The notes below the pieces were generated by a model. The model searched no databases and was not told the origin of the DNA. It saw only the letters and a program-made list of their open reading frames with translations. 64,000 nt of DNA. It comes from Isoetes taiwanensis (taxonomy: Eukaryota > Streptophyta > Lycopodiopsida > Isoetales > Isoetaceae). Made by a program: the position numbers and the translations under genes. Shown here one piece after another: positions 44,495-56,330 of this stretch. Position 1 is the first letter of the stretch, and the number at the start of each line of letters is the position of its first letter. The DNA lies in the NCBI GenBank assembly GCA_021234155.1, contig JAJEKV010000014.1, forward strand, positions 9,257,563-9,321,562, read 5' to 3'.

Positions 44495-47367
44495 GATGAT
44501 GTGTTTGCTGAATACCTCCAGCAGAGTAGATGTCGGTTCTTCTAACCCGAGATATGTTCTTACAAAGACTCACGGTGGATAATGTTAAAAACATTTAAGC
44601 GCCTGCGTTCAAATGGAACATATGTCTCCCAATGCTCCACCTTTCTACAGTGTTTTATACTGAGGCCACGCCAGATACTCCTACTTCCATTATCCTTTGG
44701 TAAAAATCAAAATTTAAAAATAGAACATTTCACATAGCAGATTCAAAATTGTACATTTAGATAGAATAATCCATATAATCATTTCCACATTAGTATTTGT
44801 ACATGATAAACATAATGTATAGAAGTATAAGGTAATCCAATAGATTTTCTTAGAAGCGTAGTAACATATTTATATCTTATAAGGCAATATCAAGGTGCAA
44901 AAGCGTATTCCATAAGAAACCACTTTTCCAAGCTATTCCATCAGCTTCATATCAGCGCCTACTCTCTGAGCAAAATATAAGACAATTGGAGGAGAGAGGG
45001 CAGAGTACACCAAACGACCAATCAATACCACTGATTAAGCGTGGCGGTAAATGTGCAAGGGCCAAAAGGTACATTGGGTCTCTCAGTTTATCACTGATCA
45101 CCAATTGTAACCTTTTGCCCAGAGGAGAAGACATTAACAAAAAAGTAAATGGAATAATAACTTCATCCAAATTTTTCTGTAAAAATACGTAATTAATCAA
45201 TACCAATATCAAGCTATAACATTAGATGAGAACCAATTTCTTGATCCCAAATCTAGCTGGTTACTTGATAATCAGTTTCATAGTGCATAATCTTTTACAT
45301 ATTACAAAGAACTAACTTCAAACTTGTAGCATATAAAGTGTAACCTTTTTAACTTCTCAAACTGTATATCGTATCATAGAATAACTTGTAAGCTTTTAAG
45401 AATATCTAGAATAGTAAACATGAACTTTCTTAGCGTAACAAACATGAACTTTTATCATCGAGATAATATATAGCTTATGATATGAAGACGCCTATCATGA
45501 CATGCACAAATCCAGCACCAAGTACATTTTAATCATGGATAGAGATGTGAAATTAAATCTCATTTTGTCATGCTTAGACCTAAAATCAGTTCACTGATCC
45601 ATGGCATTCTAGAAATAATAAAGAACCTGGTATTTGGAAGTCGCATTAGCCATCCCAATCACTGCAATATTTTGTGCGGGAATATATCCAGCCTATTATG
45701 CAACTTCAACCATAGCTCCTATTTTCGTACTGTCTTAAAGCCCCAATTCTGGTAGGAGATTGTATAAAAGACTGCATTTGATTAAGATGTTAAAGCACAT
45801 CTAGAATCTAGACTAGTCATAGTATTTTGATAAAGCCCAAAATTGTATTACATACCTCTGTCTCAAATCATCAAGAACTAGGCAACGCCATTTTCACGGC
45901 AAATCTGTTTATGGCAAAACCGCCATTTGTGTATCATTTCTGTTTGCACTCAATGCGAAAGCACAAAGCACAGCATAACCTGACTTGACTGGCAAGAACA
46001 TGTGAGGTACCAAATGCTTACCTCTGCTCATGTAAAACTGTGTACAAGCCATACTGTGCATCAAGGCATCCAAACTTGGGAAGGATCCCGACAAATGCTA
46101 TGAAGCATCATGGGCTACGTTTCAAGTATGCATTCTGATCCATTTTTAGAACGATTTGCATTATCAGCTCCAGTTGCATAATCTGAGGCCACCAACTCCA
46201 AGAACCGGCTTCACCAGATCCGGCTTTCTATCACGGATCATATCTCAAGGGCTAGCGATTTAGGCTAGACAATCATTTTCGAATATATGTTGCACAGTAG
46301 AAGCGCCATCAGATCCGACAAGCCATTTTTAGCTCTGGAATTTCTGAAACCAAGCCCTATTAGTTTAGGAATCCACGGATCACAAGGAAGTATTAGGCAA
46401 ATACTGCCTATACTTCTAGCAGTGACCATGAATGCTCCAACTAGGCAATTTGCCTAATGTTTTATGCATAAATACTGCCTAAAATCAAGTACCATTAGAT
46501 TTTTGCATATTTTTCTTATCTTTGCAACTTAGCTACCTTGTAAGATGTGCCATGTTGGGCCATTATGCACACCTTCATGCAAGCGTCACCAATGGCACCA
46601 CAGATTCATTAAAGCCACAAAAATACCCAAGTATAATATGACCACTATTTGTTGTCCACAAAATCCAACTGTACCTTAAAGTATTTGTATGCTAGAAGGC
46701 CCACGTTTCTTGAGCTCCTTCATGCTAAATATAAGCCACAAATCTGCATAAAGCCACAAAGGTGCATGCAAAGTACATTTTGCATGTAGACCACCACTTG
46801 TTAAGCTTGCATATAAGGACATGCATGCATAAGTTTTACAAGAAAGAAAAAGCTTATCTTTTGTCATATATATATGTGACCACTTGATACTTTTGTACGA
46901 CAAGGAGTATCATGCCACAAATATAATATCATGCCACATCTAGTCCAAAATATTTACATGTTTTTGCCTTAGCTCACAAAATTAGTGTATATAAATGTTC
47001 ACACGGTCATTTCCCATGTATTTCCACGGTATAGACTATTCGCCTTCAATATACTTGGGGTATAGCTCATCAAATTTCAGGAATTATGAAAGCTCAACTT
47101 GTATCTTTTCATATGCCATCTATAAATCATTGGCCAGCATTATCCTCATATTTTTCCTTAGCCAGTTATATATGTGCAGCATTGATAGTAGAAATGTACT
47201 ACCATTATATTTGTTTGCACTACGTCTTTAAGATAAACTCAATAAATCTTTTACCACACTGTGTGGTCATCATATTTCACAAGTTTACAGACCAAAGAAG
47301 AGAAGATCTTCTTCTTCTTCTTCTTCTTCTTCTTCTTCTTCTTCTTCTTCTTCTTCTTCTTCTTCTT

Positions 47368-47399
<32 letters not shown>

Positions 47400-47535
47400 C
47401 TTCTTCTTCTTCTTCTTCTTCTTCTTCTTCTTCTTCTTCTTCTTCTTCTTCTTCTTCTTCTTCTTCTTCTTCTTCTTCTTCTTCTTCTTCTTCTTCTTCT
47501 TCTTCTTCTTCTTCTTCTTCTTCTTCTTCTTCTTG
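44495..47535. repeat. Tandem duplication, copy 2, with an extra 250-bp piece
   Basis: The offset to copy 1 is about 3080 bp on the left and about 3290 to 3330 bp after an extra segment at about 44950-45200 that copy 1 lacks. The two copies are separated by about 430 bp of unique sequence (44059-44494). Copy 2 ends in a much expanded CTT tract. On the minus strand both copies have a coding-like phrase near the middle (LVSEIPELK at about 43072-43045 in copy 1 and 46358-46330 in copy 2). They could therefore derive from a gene piece with introns, but I cannot identify it. Confidence 0.9.
47308..47535. repeat. Very long (CTT)n microsatellite
   Basis: About 75 CTT repeats with a single interruption (ACCTT at about 47398-47402). 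It corresponds to a tract of about 10 repeats at the end of copy 1. Frames of poly-Phe, poly-Leu, poly-Ser, poly-Lys or poly-Arg across it are artefacts. Confidence 0.95.
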
Positions 47536-47539
47536 AGGA

Positions 47540-48500
47540 CTTCTTCATGGACTTCGTCTTCTTCTTCTTCTTCCCCCTCTTCCCTTACTTGACTACTTGA
47601 TGACTTATATTCACTCACTGAAGAAAGTTAGATTCCTCATTTTGATTCCTCATAGGAATCGGAAGAATCGAGAATCGAGTCGGATGGTGAAAAATTGAGG
47701 AAATACGATGAAATTAGAGGAGGAAGGGAGAAGCGTGAGGGGAAGCCAAGTAGATCAGGGCAAAGGTGGGAAGAGTGGAGGAACCTCATGAAGCGCCCAG
47801 TGGCGCCTCTTAGGTGACCTCAGGCTCCTCGCTAGCTTTTAGCTTCATGCTTGGTGGATTAGGCGGATTAGGTAGTCTGCGGAGGTGAGAATCTTGGCCA
47901 GTTAGGAAAAGTCGCGGAGGAATTATAGGCGGGGAATGAAGGGCGTGACTTGTAGAAGAGCTGCAGCAGGCGCTGAGTGCTTAAATCATTGCTTGGGGCG
48001 TTGAGTGTCGCGAAAAACACTCACCTTGAGCGTTTAATTAAATGCTTAAGGGCTTAAATATTTGATATGGCGAATTCGAATTGTGCGTTCGCGTGAGGAA
48101 ATGCATGACAATATAATTTTGCCAAGAATGTGGGATAGTGATGGTCTGCGAAATAAATAATTAGGTCTTATTCCAGTATCCGCAATCTACATTCTTAAAG
48201 CGACAATTCGATCTTACCGTTTTAAATGCATTAATATATGCACACCACCCTTGTGCATCAGCACTATTATTAATATATATATACAAATGTGTGCTACGTG
48301 CTTAGGTGCTCGAACAACAAATCACTTGAAAAGAATAACATCAGTTGATTAAGTGTCAAGAATTACAATGTTGGTATTGGGGCATAATTTTTTCATGGAG
48401 TGTACATGAAATTTTGGCACATGTGCCTTCTATTTGTCTATATCAATTTTAGGATATCTTACCCACATGGTGCACGGAGGCTTGGGTTGTTTAGTGAGCA
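47540..48500. other. No gene seen; GC-richer patch
   Basis: The left part (47740-48000) has phrases such as AAGCGCCCAGTGGCGCCTC and AGGCGGATTAGG, which look like decayed short inverted or tandem motifs of a mobile element. The right part is AT-rich. No supported coding. Confidence 0.35.
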
Positions 48501-51130
48501 ACATGTACTTGAAATTACAGGTAGTAATACAATCCACTTAAGATAACCTCATACCTCCAAATTTTTATCCATCTTTGTGAATCTTCAGGAGTGTGCATTT
48601 GGGTTAACATGCACTTGAGGATCATGAAGTCACACCTCACGGAATTGTCTCTCTCGGCATTCAACTTTGCCAAATTGTCACCTACCTCACGAATTCTTGA
48701 TCCATTCATTGGCTTGTTCAAGAGTCTCCTTTTTCTTCTCAACTCCACGGTTTAAAGTCAATTACCTCCCACTTTTTCCAATCTACTGTATTGATGCGGG
48801 AGTCCCAATTATGATCCATGGCAAAGCAATGAAGCATAGTGAGGCATCTATAGGCAAGCTGTTTGGTCTAATCCTAGCCTTGAGGTCGTCTGATGAATCT
48901 TCTTTGTGCCTTTAAGTGTTTCCAATTTCATATTCTTCCATGTTTCCTTGTGAGTTCAATTTCCCAAAATATCTTTTTGATCTCATCACATTTTCATCAA
49001 ATTTGGTGGGTGCTGGAAATATGTACCGCAATTTACAATATCTTTAGCATGCCTGATTTGCACACCATTGGGTTTGAGTTGTTCCTTACTTAGCGACCTT
49101 TTGATAGAGCACACGCACCATCATGTTCACCTTTACCATGAAGCGTGCTTAAGTAGTTCCACACTATTTCCTTGTCATTCATTTGTGAAGTACTTGCCTA
49201 AGAAAAAAAAGGTTTTCTGACTTGAATTGTGATGGCGACCACCACTCCAAGGCCCAAATTCTTCTCATACTCTATTTCTGTTCAGCAAGCCATGCATGCA
49301 ACATACTTTTGCAAGCGGTGTTTGAAATAATGAGTCATGCACTTTATCTCATCAAAAATGTAAAAAGTGGAGTCTCTTTTTATGATCTTCCTACCATTGG
49401 TAGGTGTTCTGATCTGCTCCCAATCGCCATTCTTTCTTCTTTGGGCGGTCTTCTGTTCATTATTTCAGGAGCTCATTACGGATCTTGATCGCCAATTTTT
49501 ACGCAAAGTCAATACTTGATACAGTGTATCTTACTGGAAATGATGACACACAACTGGCATTTAAAGCGGATTGGCACGCCAATGTGCTATATATAGTGTG
49601 TGGAACAAATGCGTGTACCTTCTTCACATCCTCTTGAAACTCTTTGGGACATCTCTCATGCAGTACTAATCTCAAGGCGAGGTTTGTACCTCAAAGCCTT
49701 TCTTGGATCCCTGAATTCTCACATCACAGTCCATGATTGCTTTTCAAATGTCTTCCAAGTAACTAGATGCTTGAAATTTGAACTTGCGTTACCCATCCAT
49801 TTTCACACTTGGAGTATTTTCTAATTCCTATCCAACCCACATTTTTACACGCCAACATCAAGCGATTGTAGTCAAACCGCACTCCTCATTATCACCTTTC
49901 TATGAGACCACTTGTCTCCGCCAAATCCTTTGGTGCACTTGATTGCTTATGCTCCTTGAAATTTTATTCACGGGCGGAGCCTCAAATCTCCGCGATGGCG
50001 ATTTGCGGTGTCCATGAACTCCACCCGATTTTCTCCAGTACATTCAATCACGCGCAGTGTATTCAAATTTCAAGTGGTAGATGCAACATCATATATACAC
50101 TCTCACGCATCCTCCTTACAAAACTGGTTTCAACCTCTCAAGAAATTACGCAGTAGTTCAATTTTGATATAGAGATTCTCCTCTCTAAACACGAGAGTAG
50201 AATTGCAAAAGCTACTTGAGGAAATGCGATGTAGATACGAATAAATACTACATATAATGAACCCTACAATATAGGATGAATACTTACTTGGTAGAAGCTT
50301 CAAGAAGGTGAATTGGATGTTCCATCTTTATTCCTGTCTACGATACATACCTCCTCCGTCTTTCTTGTGGAGAAACTCTTGTATTTTTACATCGAACTTG
50401 ATACTTGACTTCTACATTGTAATCTAACATGCCTATCCATCAGTTTCACTCCTCCACGAACATTGACCAAGGTCCTTCCCTTTGTTAGCTTACATCCTTC
50501 TTTGAAAAGCATTTAGAGTGTTTTTAAGGGATCTTTGAGCAATCTGGCCATACATTTTGATTCAATGACTGACACCATTTTGTACTGCTGCTTTGCCATT
50601 GCTCGAGGTGGACTTCCTTACCTGAGAAGCATGTCATGATTCCTCCTCATACTTATGTTCTTACATTTATTTCCTTCAAATTCTTCACCATTTTGCTCGG
50701 CCATATTAGCTTTGTTTAGATTTCTTTATAGAAACGAGGTGGTAAATCCTTACCCTCAAAGAGGCATCAAGGGATCCTGACCTTTGTCATTGTCATCAAC
50801 ATTTGTATAATTTGGATTTGAATGTTTCATAGAATTTCTCTGAGAATTTCTCTTATTATACTTGATCCCTTTCAGTCTCAATTTCTTATTCTTCCTTTGA
50901 GAATGAATCTTTAGAAGGGAATTCTTCTTCATTGCTACCTTCTTTGCATACAATCTACTTTTGCCCTCTGATCTCTCTTCCTTCTTTGCATCAATGGCTC
51001 TACCATGGCCCAGAGCAGGGGAAGGTGGGTTTTCATCTATCCAGGATTTACGTGTATTGCAAAAATTGGTGAGGCAAATTGTTAATTCAGTTCAGGCAAT
51101 TCTTGGAAACAATTAGTCCACTCCATTTTG
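48500..51130 (-). other. Coding-like scraps on the minus strand, family unclear
   Basis: Minus-strand frames contain protein-like pieces: 48748-48515 with REVGDNLAKLNAERDNSV; near 49420-49330 a stretch with STFYIFDEIKCMTHYFKHR; and a basic frame at 50953-50756. The order and a phrase resembling GTYFQHP near 49025 reminded me faintly of hAT transposases, but no diagnostic motif is present. I leave it unassigned. Confidence 0.25.
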
Positions 51131-51134
51131 CTTG

Positions 51135-51372
51135 AATTCAGATAGGTTGGCCAGCCATCCCGCGAATATGGCGAGCCTCCTGAGCGTCGTATTTCCGGCA
51201 CCGGCAGCTCGCGATTCTCTCGGCTTTGTCATTTGGCCAGGCGCGCGCAATATCGAATTGATCAATCACGCCGCGTGCGTGTTTAAAAACCACGCCGATT
51301 TTAGCGCTTGTGGCGGCGTCGGTGTGCGGTGATTCTGCTACCCGATGCCGATTTGCACCGCATGCTGCCACA
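51135..51372. other. Short GC-rich block of foreign-looking composition
   Basis: About 240 bp with many CG dinucleotides (GCGCGCGC-type words, GGCGGCGTCGGTGTGCGG) set in AT-rich plant DNA. It is open on both strands (plus 51132-51332, minus 51371-51138), as GC-rich bacterial DNA often is. On the minus strand it continues in frame from element B RNase H, just after NVAA of the expected NVAADALSR. I do not recognise the peptide. It may be foreign DNA, a captured piece or an assembly join. Confidence 0.5.
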
Positions 51373-53300
51373 TTAAGCTTCCGGGCTTGTAGACTATGTC
51401 GAAGTCATACTCTTGAGAAACTCCATCCACCTTATTTCGGGTTAAAAGGTGTGGTTGCGTGAATACATATTGGAGGCTGATGATCAGGTGTCCAGCGGAA
51501 CTTCCTTCCTAAGAGATAGTGCCTCCAAAATTCTCAGCATACGACAAGCGCAAGCAATTCACGATGCGTGCGTGGGGTAGCAGCGTTTGGCGTCGTTCAT
51601 CTTTTCTAGAATCATGCGCTATTACACTTTCTTCTTGCGCCGAACCTTTTGCGCACGTAGCTATCTTATTTGCATGCAATGCGCCCACTGGTTTGTCCTT
51701 CTCTGGAGTGCAGCGAGGGGTCAAGGCCGAAGGCGGTTATCAAAACTTCCTTCAACAATTCAAATCTGCTTGGGCTTTCTTAAGTAGTAATTACGCCTTA
51801 ATTTTCACTTTCTTTGCCTTTGTAGATGCATTGTTGTTTTTGCTATCTTTCTGCGAAGTTCTTCACGAACTTCACAGCAATACCACTGCTAGGCGAAACT
51901 TACGACCTCGTGGGCGTTCTTTTGGAGTGGCGGCCATTGGATCAACTTTGCTTCAATATTGGTGGGATCGTCGAGATTCATACATTTGAAATCACATGGC
52001 AGGAGTATTCCACCTTCTACATTTGCGAGAGTGGCGCCGACAACTTGGCATATGTGATGCCTCTTCAACTACCGAGCACCTTTCTTACGTGTTGTGCATG
52101 TGTTCTTCAATGGATCACACTATACACGGAATGTAGATCAAAAGAACACTATCATGAAGGTGTCCAAAGAAGTCCACACGAAGATGTCGTTCATGAGTCT
52201 CACTTGAGCGTTCTTTTGGGCATTGTGTGGAAATGGCATTCGCATGAACTTCGTAATGCCCATACACAGTCTGAAGGCCGTTTGTGGGCGTCTTCTTCCT
52301 TTATCGTCATCACGGTGATAGCTGACCTTAGGTCGATCTTGGAAGACTTTTGCCACAGGTGATCCATCAAATTAAGTCCGTCTGGGGGCCAGCGTGCTTG
52401 TTCTTAGTGGGTATATATTAAATTTGTCTGTAATCTATGCATCCTCAGTACGCCATCCTTCTTTTTGACAAAGAGAATGGGTGCCCAAATGGTGAGATGC
52501 TAGGTCTAATGAAGCCTAGATTAGAGGGCAATTCTTGGAAATTGCTTCTTTAACTCGGTCGGTTCTAGCGTCGTCGTCTATCTGGGCCTTGCTGCAAATT
52601 ACCGGCTTGGTTCTGGTTGAGTGCTATCTAAGCACTTTCGGCTCCCACTATGGGGAGGAAGGCTGCTTTTCGATCTCATGCAGGAAGAGATCGTGGAACT
52701 CTGTGATCAAGTTGGCTATTTGCTTGGGCAACTAGAGCACTGTCTTCCTTACTTTCCTCAGGCTGCCGGGTTCTTGATCTCAAGTTTGAAGATATATGCT
52801 GCTGCTGCTCTTGATAGATTTGGCGACTTCTTACTAGACATACAGCGCATGATGGGAACAACACTTTTGTGATCTCAATGAGCTTTGTCGTGAGGCGTTG
52901 TGAAGTCATACAGCTTTCCACGATCAATGATGGCCCTGCTTTGGTCAGGTACTCCATTCCTATTATCAGAGTCGTACTTAAGGTGCCCATTATACGCCCC
53001 ATCCCGGGATATTAATTCCGGCAAGTCAATGTAGAGAATTAGTCCTCTTCCTGCGGTATGTCTTCTTTGCTCCGTACCAAGATTCACGGGCCCTGGCTTG
53101 GACTTCAATGGTTTCAACTAGCATCTCAACCATTCTTTAGGATGCAAGTTGTATTTCTACTTAGAAGTCTATCGGGGACTATGAAGACTTGGACTTGGCC
53201 TTTATTGTGGAGTACTCTATGTGAGAGTTCTCTGCACATTGCAGCTATCTATAGCGGCAAAAATGCTTGGCACTCGACCTCCAATATAATCCTTGTGGCC
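51373..53300 (-). pseudogene. Element B protease, reverse transcriptase and RNase H
   Basis: From high to low coordinates. A protease-side segment VEMLVETIEVQARARES (about 53135-53085) lines up with VEMLKLKPLKSKSR of element A. FGAPILFVKKKDG with LRM follows at about 52500-52440. RRRPQTAFRLCMGITKFMRM is at about 52300-52240 and RLMNDIFVWTSL near 52200. The catalytic end FMIVFF is near 52145, where DD should follow. RNase H shows RTHRELLALV near 51570-51545, WRHYLLGRKFRW at about 51520-51490 and the RWMEFLK-to-YKPG stretch at about 51430-51380. It stops within NVAADALSR at 51372. Frames change repeatedly. Confidence 0.8.
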
Positions 53301-56300
53301 TTTTCGGCGAGTCATGCGTCAGGATGGAGTGTCCCATCCACCCAACTCCGCTGGTGGCGGAGAGGCTCATGGCGAAGGGCAATGTGGATTATGTGGCTTT
53401 AGTACAGAGGCTTGTCCCGATCATTCACTTGTCCTTGAAGGACACTGCTTCCTTTCCTGCTTTGTCTCCACAGTTTGCCACTATATGGGATTTTTCTTTG
53501 GACAGAGTACAGCTGCCCTAGGAGCTATAACTCCTGTTACTTGCTTGCACCTCTATCACGGTAGTATACCGACATACACTTGCGTGATGCGAGGCCGTTC
53601 ACTTGCAAGGCTGATTGCTTTGGATTACGCCGGATACCTAGGAGTCTATTGCCCATACAACTACGGATCTCTTAGATTTAGTCCTTCAGTATGTAGCTCT
53701 CCAACAACGTGCTTTTCATTCAACCGGCACATCTGACCTTAGTCTCATGAACTCTTGATTATTATACCGCCTTATTTTTTGTACCACTAACGCAATCTGT
53801 AAAATTCTTTGCATCTTGTTAGACTTGTGTTCAAATTATGGAGCGTAATGGCAAGAGGCTTTAGAAAACTTCTTGAATCACGCACCCATCTACTTGCTTA
53901 AGCCATGAATTTGTAGCACCGCCCTTCCACGGTCGTCGCGGGTCCTTCAAGTTGTTTGTTGCCACTACCTTGCTGGCCTTGTGCTTTCATCAGGTATGCG
54001 TTGCCATGCTAAGCTCATCTCGTCGAGCCATGCCTCACCTTTTAAACTGATCTTGTTCCTGCTTTGGTATTCAAGCTTTCGGGCCTTCCATACATTGCCC
54101 AATCTTGAGTCTACTACCTTTTACCGGTAGTCTAAGGCCTTAAGCGTCATACATCTGCCCGTCTCTGCCGATCCGGCACTTGATTCGACCTCTTTCTGGG
54201 ACTGAGGTGGGAGGCAGGAAGAACTTAATTAGGAGGTTTTACGTACTAGGGGACCTCCTTCTCTTACTCCTCTTCTTATCCTTCCCCGGAGCTTTTCGAG
54301 GGTATGGGTTTTAGGCGAATGATGCTTATACCGCCATTGAGCCTTTATGGTCGGGGTTTCCGTTCGCATTTGCGACATCTCCTCTTAAAGTCCTTAGGAC
54401 CATATACTTGAGCAGCAGTTCCTTGGGATGGGATTTGCTGTCGAGGGGGTTTTCTTAAGTCTCTGTTAGGCCCCTCACTGTTTTGTTCAGCGGATTCTCA
54501 TTCCCTATCTGCATACCGCAGTTGGCCATTGCCTTATGGTTAGACTTATTTACTTTATTGTACTCATGTATTTGCGATATAATTTTTGGGATAAATACAC
54601 CAACAAAGTATTTAAATATTAACAGTGTTTTTATTGCATAATACTTTTTAGATACAAGTCCTCAGGTCAAGATTTTTAACTACTCTTGGAAATGTAGGTA
54701 GGATAGGTTATCTCTAGAGGGGCTATGTAACTTGGGCGTTTCCTACGGCGTCCCAGACTCTGAGAGCATTGGTTGGCGATCCCGCTGTAAAGGAAATTTT
54801 ATCACCAATTCCTCTCTACCTACTTGATGAGGAGGAGTGTGGTAGCGGTTACTTTGTAATCTTCACAGCAGCCGGTAGGGCACGTGAGATATCCAAGTGC
54901 CATACAAGCTCTCTTAACTAAAGACAACATAGTAGAAGCGTTTGCGGCTATTAGAGCATGCATGCCAAAAGCGAGAGAGTGCAATGAGCATAAACACTCT
55001 CCTTCTTAGCCGGGGCCCGAATTTGCGGTGTATTACGCTATTCTCTATCGAGAGCAACGGGGAAGGATGATACCTCAGCGACGTCATTGTGTATGCGGTA
55101 TTGACTCTCACCTTGGCCTCCGGCTCTATGCCTTAGTATTCGCCGACCTCTCATTTCTTGGTAGTCTCTAATTGTGATTCGCTTCGCTGATGCCGATTCA
55201 CCTTGCTCCTCTTGTGCGAGGTGGTGTGAAGAGCTTCGGCATCAAAATGCTCGTGGTCTTACCCGCGAATCCCCATCCGTTCTTGGATGGCGTAGAACTC
55301 CTCCTCGAGATGGCGGTTCTCGAGCTCTATTATTTGCCTTATGTTATTTGTAGAGCTGGATGTCCGAAGTCGACTCCCTGTATAGGTGTCGGCCTCATGG
55401 CCGAGTACGAGACTCCCCAGGGCCGATGAAGTCGTCCAAATGCAGTTATTCTTGCGTGGTTAGTGCGGCAACTTCGTCAAGCGGAACTCCCTCTCACGCA
55501 TCGGGGAGATTACGGATGTCGGCGGGGCCGGGTACTCCTCCAGTCAATGATGATGGGGGGCTAGGCTTGTGATGCCTAGCCAAGTGGGGGAGTGACTTTG
55601 AGGAGTGCGGCTTCCCTCGAGAGTTAGGTAGCTCCTCTTACGCTTGCCCATACGTTCTACTTACGGAGTGCGAGCTCAGGTGTATTCTTCCTAAATCCGA
55701 TTCTTCTTCTTCTATTCTTCCTTCACCGCTCTGCATTTGATGCTTGCCAAAACATCTGCAGTGCTGTTGAGGGATGCTATAGGGTCCCACCTCCATGGGA
55801 GGAATAGAGGTTTTCCCCCCATTGGGTTTTTGACGGTGGGAAAGGAATATAGCCAAAAGCGTGTAGGAAAAGTACTTGGTCATCAGGCTATGTCGGGGAC
55901 CATGTAATCGGCTTAACCTGTGCTTTGTTGGTCAAATACTTGGCAATGTTTGGAACATCACCCAAGGCTGCTTGAAGGGATGGGCCGAGAACAAAATAGC
56001 GCATTACAAAGAGGAAGTTGTACTAGGGCTGACCTACCCCTAGCTTGGAACTTCGACTAAGACTCACCTATATCTTGGTGTTGCATACCGGGATTCTTGG
56101 ACATCAATCTCTTTACTGCGGAAAGGCTGGAAGATGTTGTTGGCGATTGGTCTGTTGCATGTGCCTTGTATTTGTACCATCGCACAGTGTTCGGCTGATT
56201 TCCATTGCTCCTAGAGGGAAGATGTGACTAACAAAGCTGATCTTGGGGCCTATGGGAGCTGGGAAATGCCTAAAGGGTCAAGAAGCGATGGACTTGTATG

Positions 56301-56330
56301 GTGTCAAGTGGAAATGGGGTCCTGTTATAG
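53301..56330 (-). pseudogene. Element B gag region
   Basis: Assigned by position between the leader repeats and protease. On the minus strand near 53270, FAAIDS lines up with FAAIDSNAES of element A near 27520, which fixes the register just before protease. Further up, minus frames such as 55883-55638 (MTKYFSYTLLAIFLSHRQKP) and 55111-54914 are open but not recognisable. The stretch 53900-55600 is GC-richer than its surroundings. Confidence 0.45.

Noticed and set aside
47086-47618. Long open frames on both strands (up to 168 codons)
   Set aside because: They translate the CTT microsatellite into single-residue runs (Leu, Phe, Ser, Lys or Arg); no real protein sequence.
48500-50160. Possible hAT transposase on the minus strand
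   Set aside because: Only vague likeness; no BED finger, no dimerisation motif and no terminal repeats could be shown.
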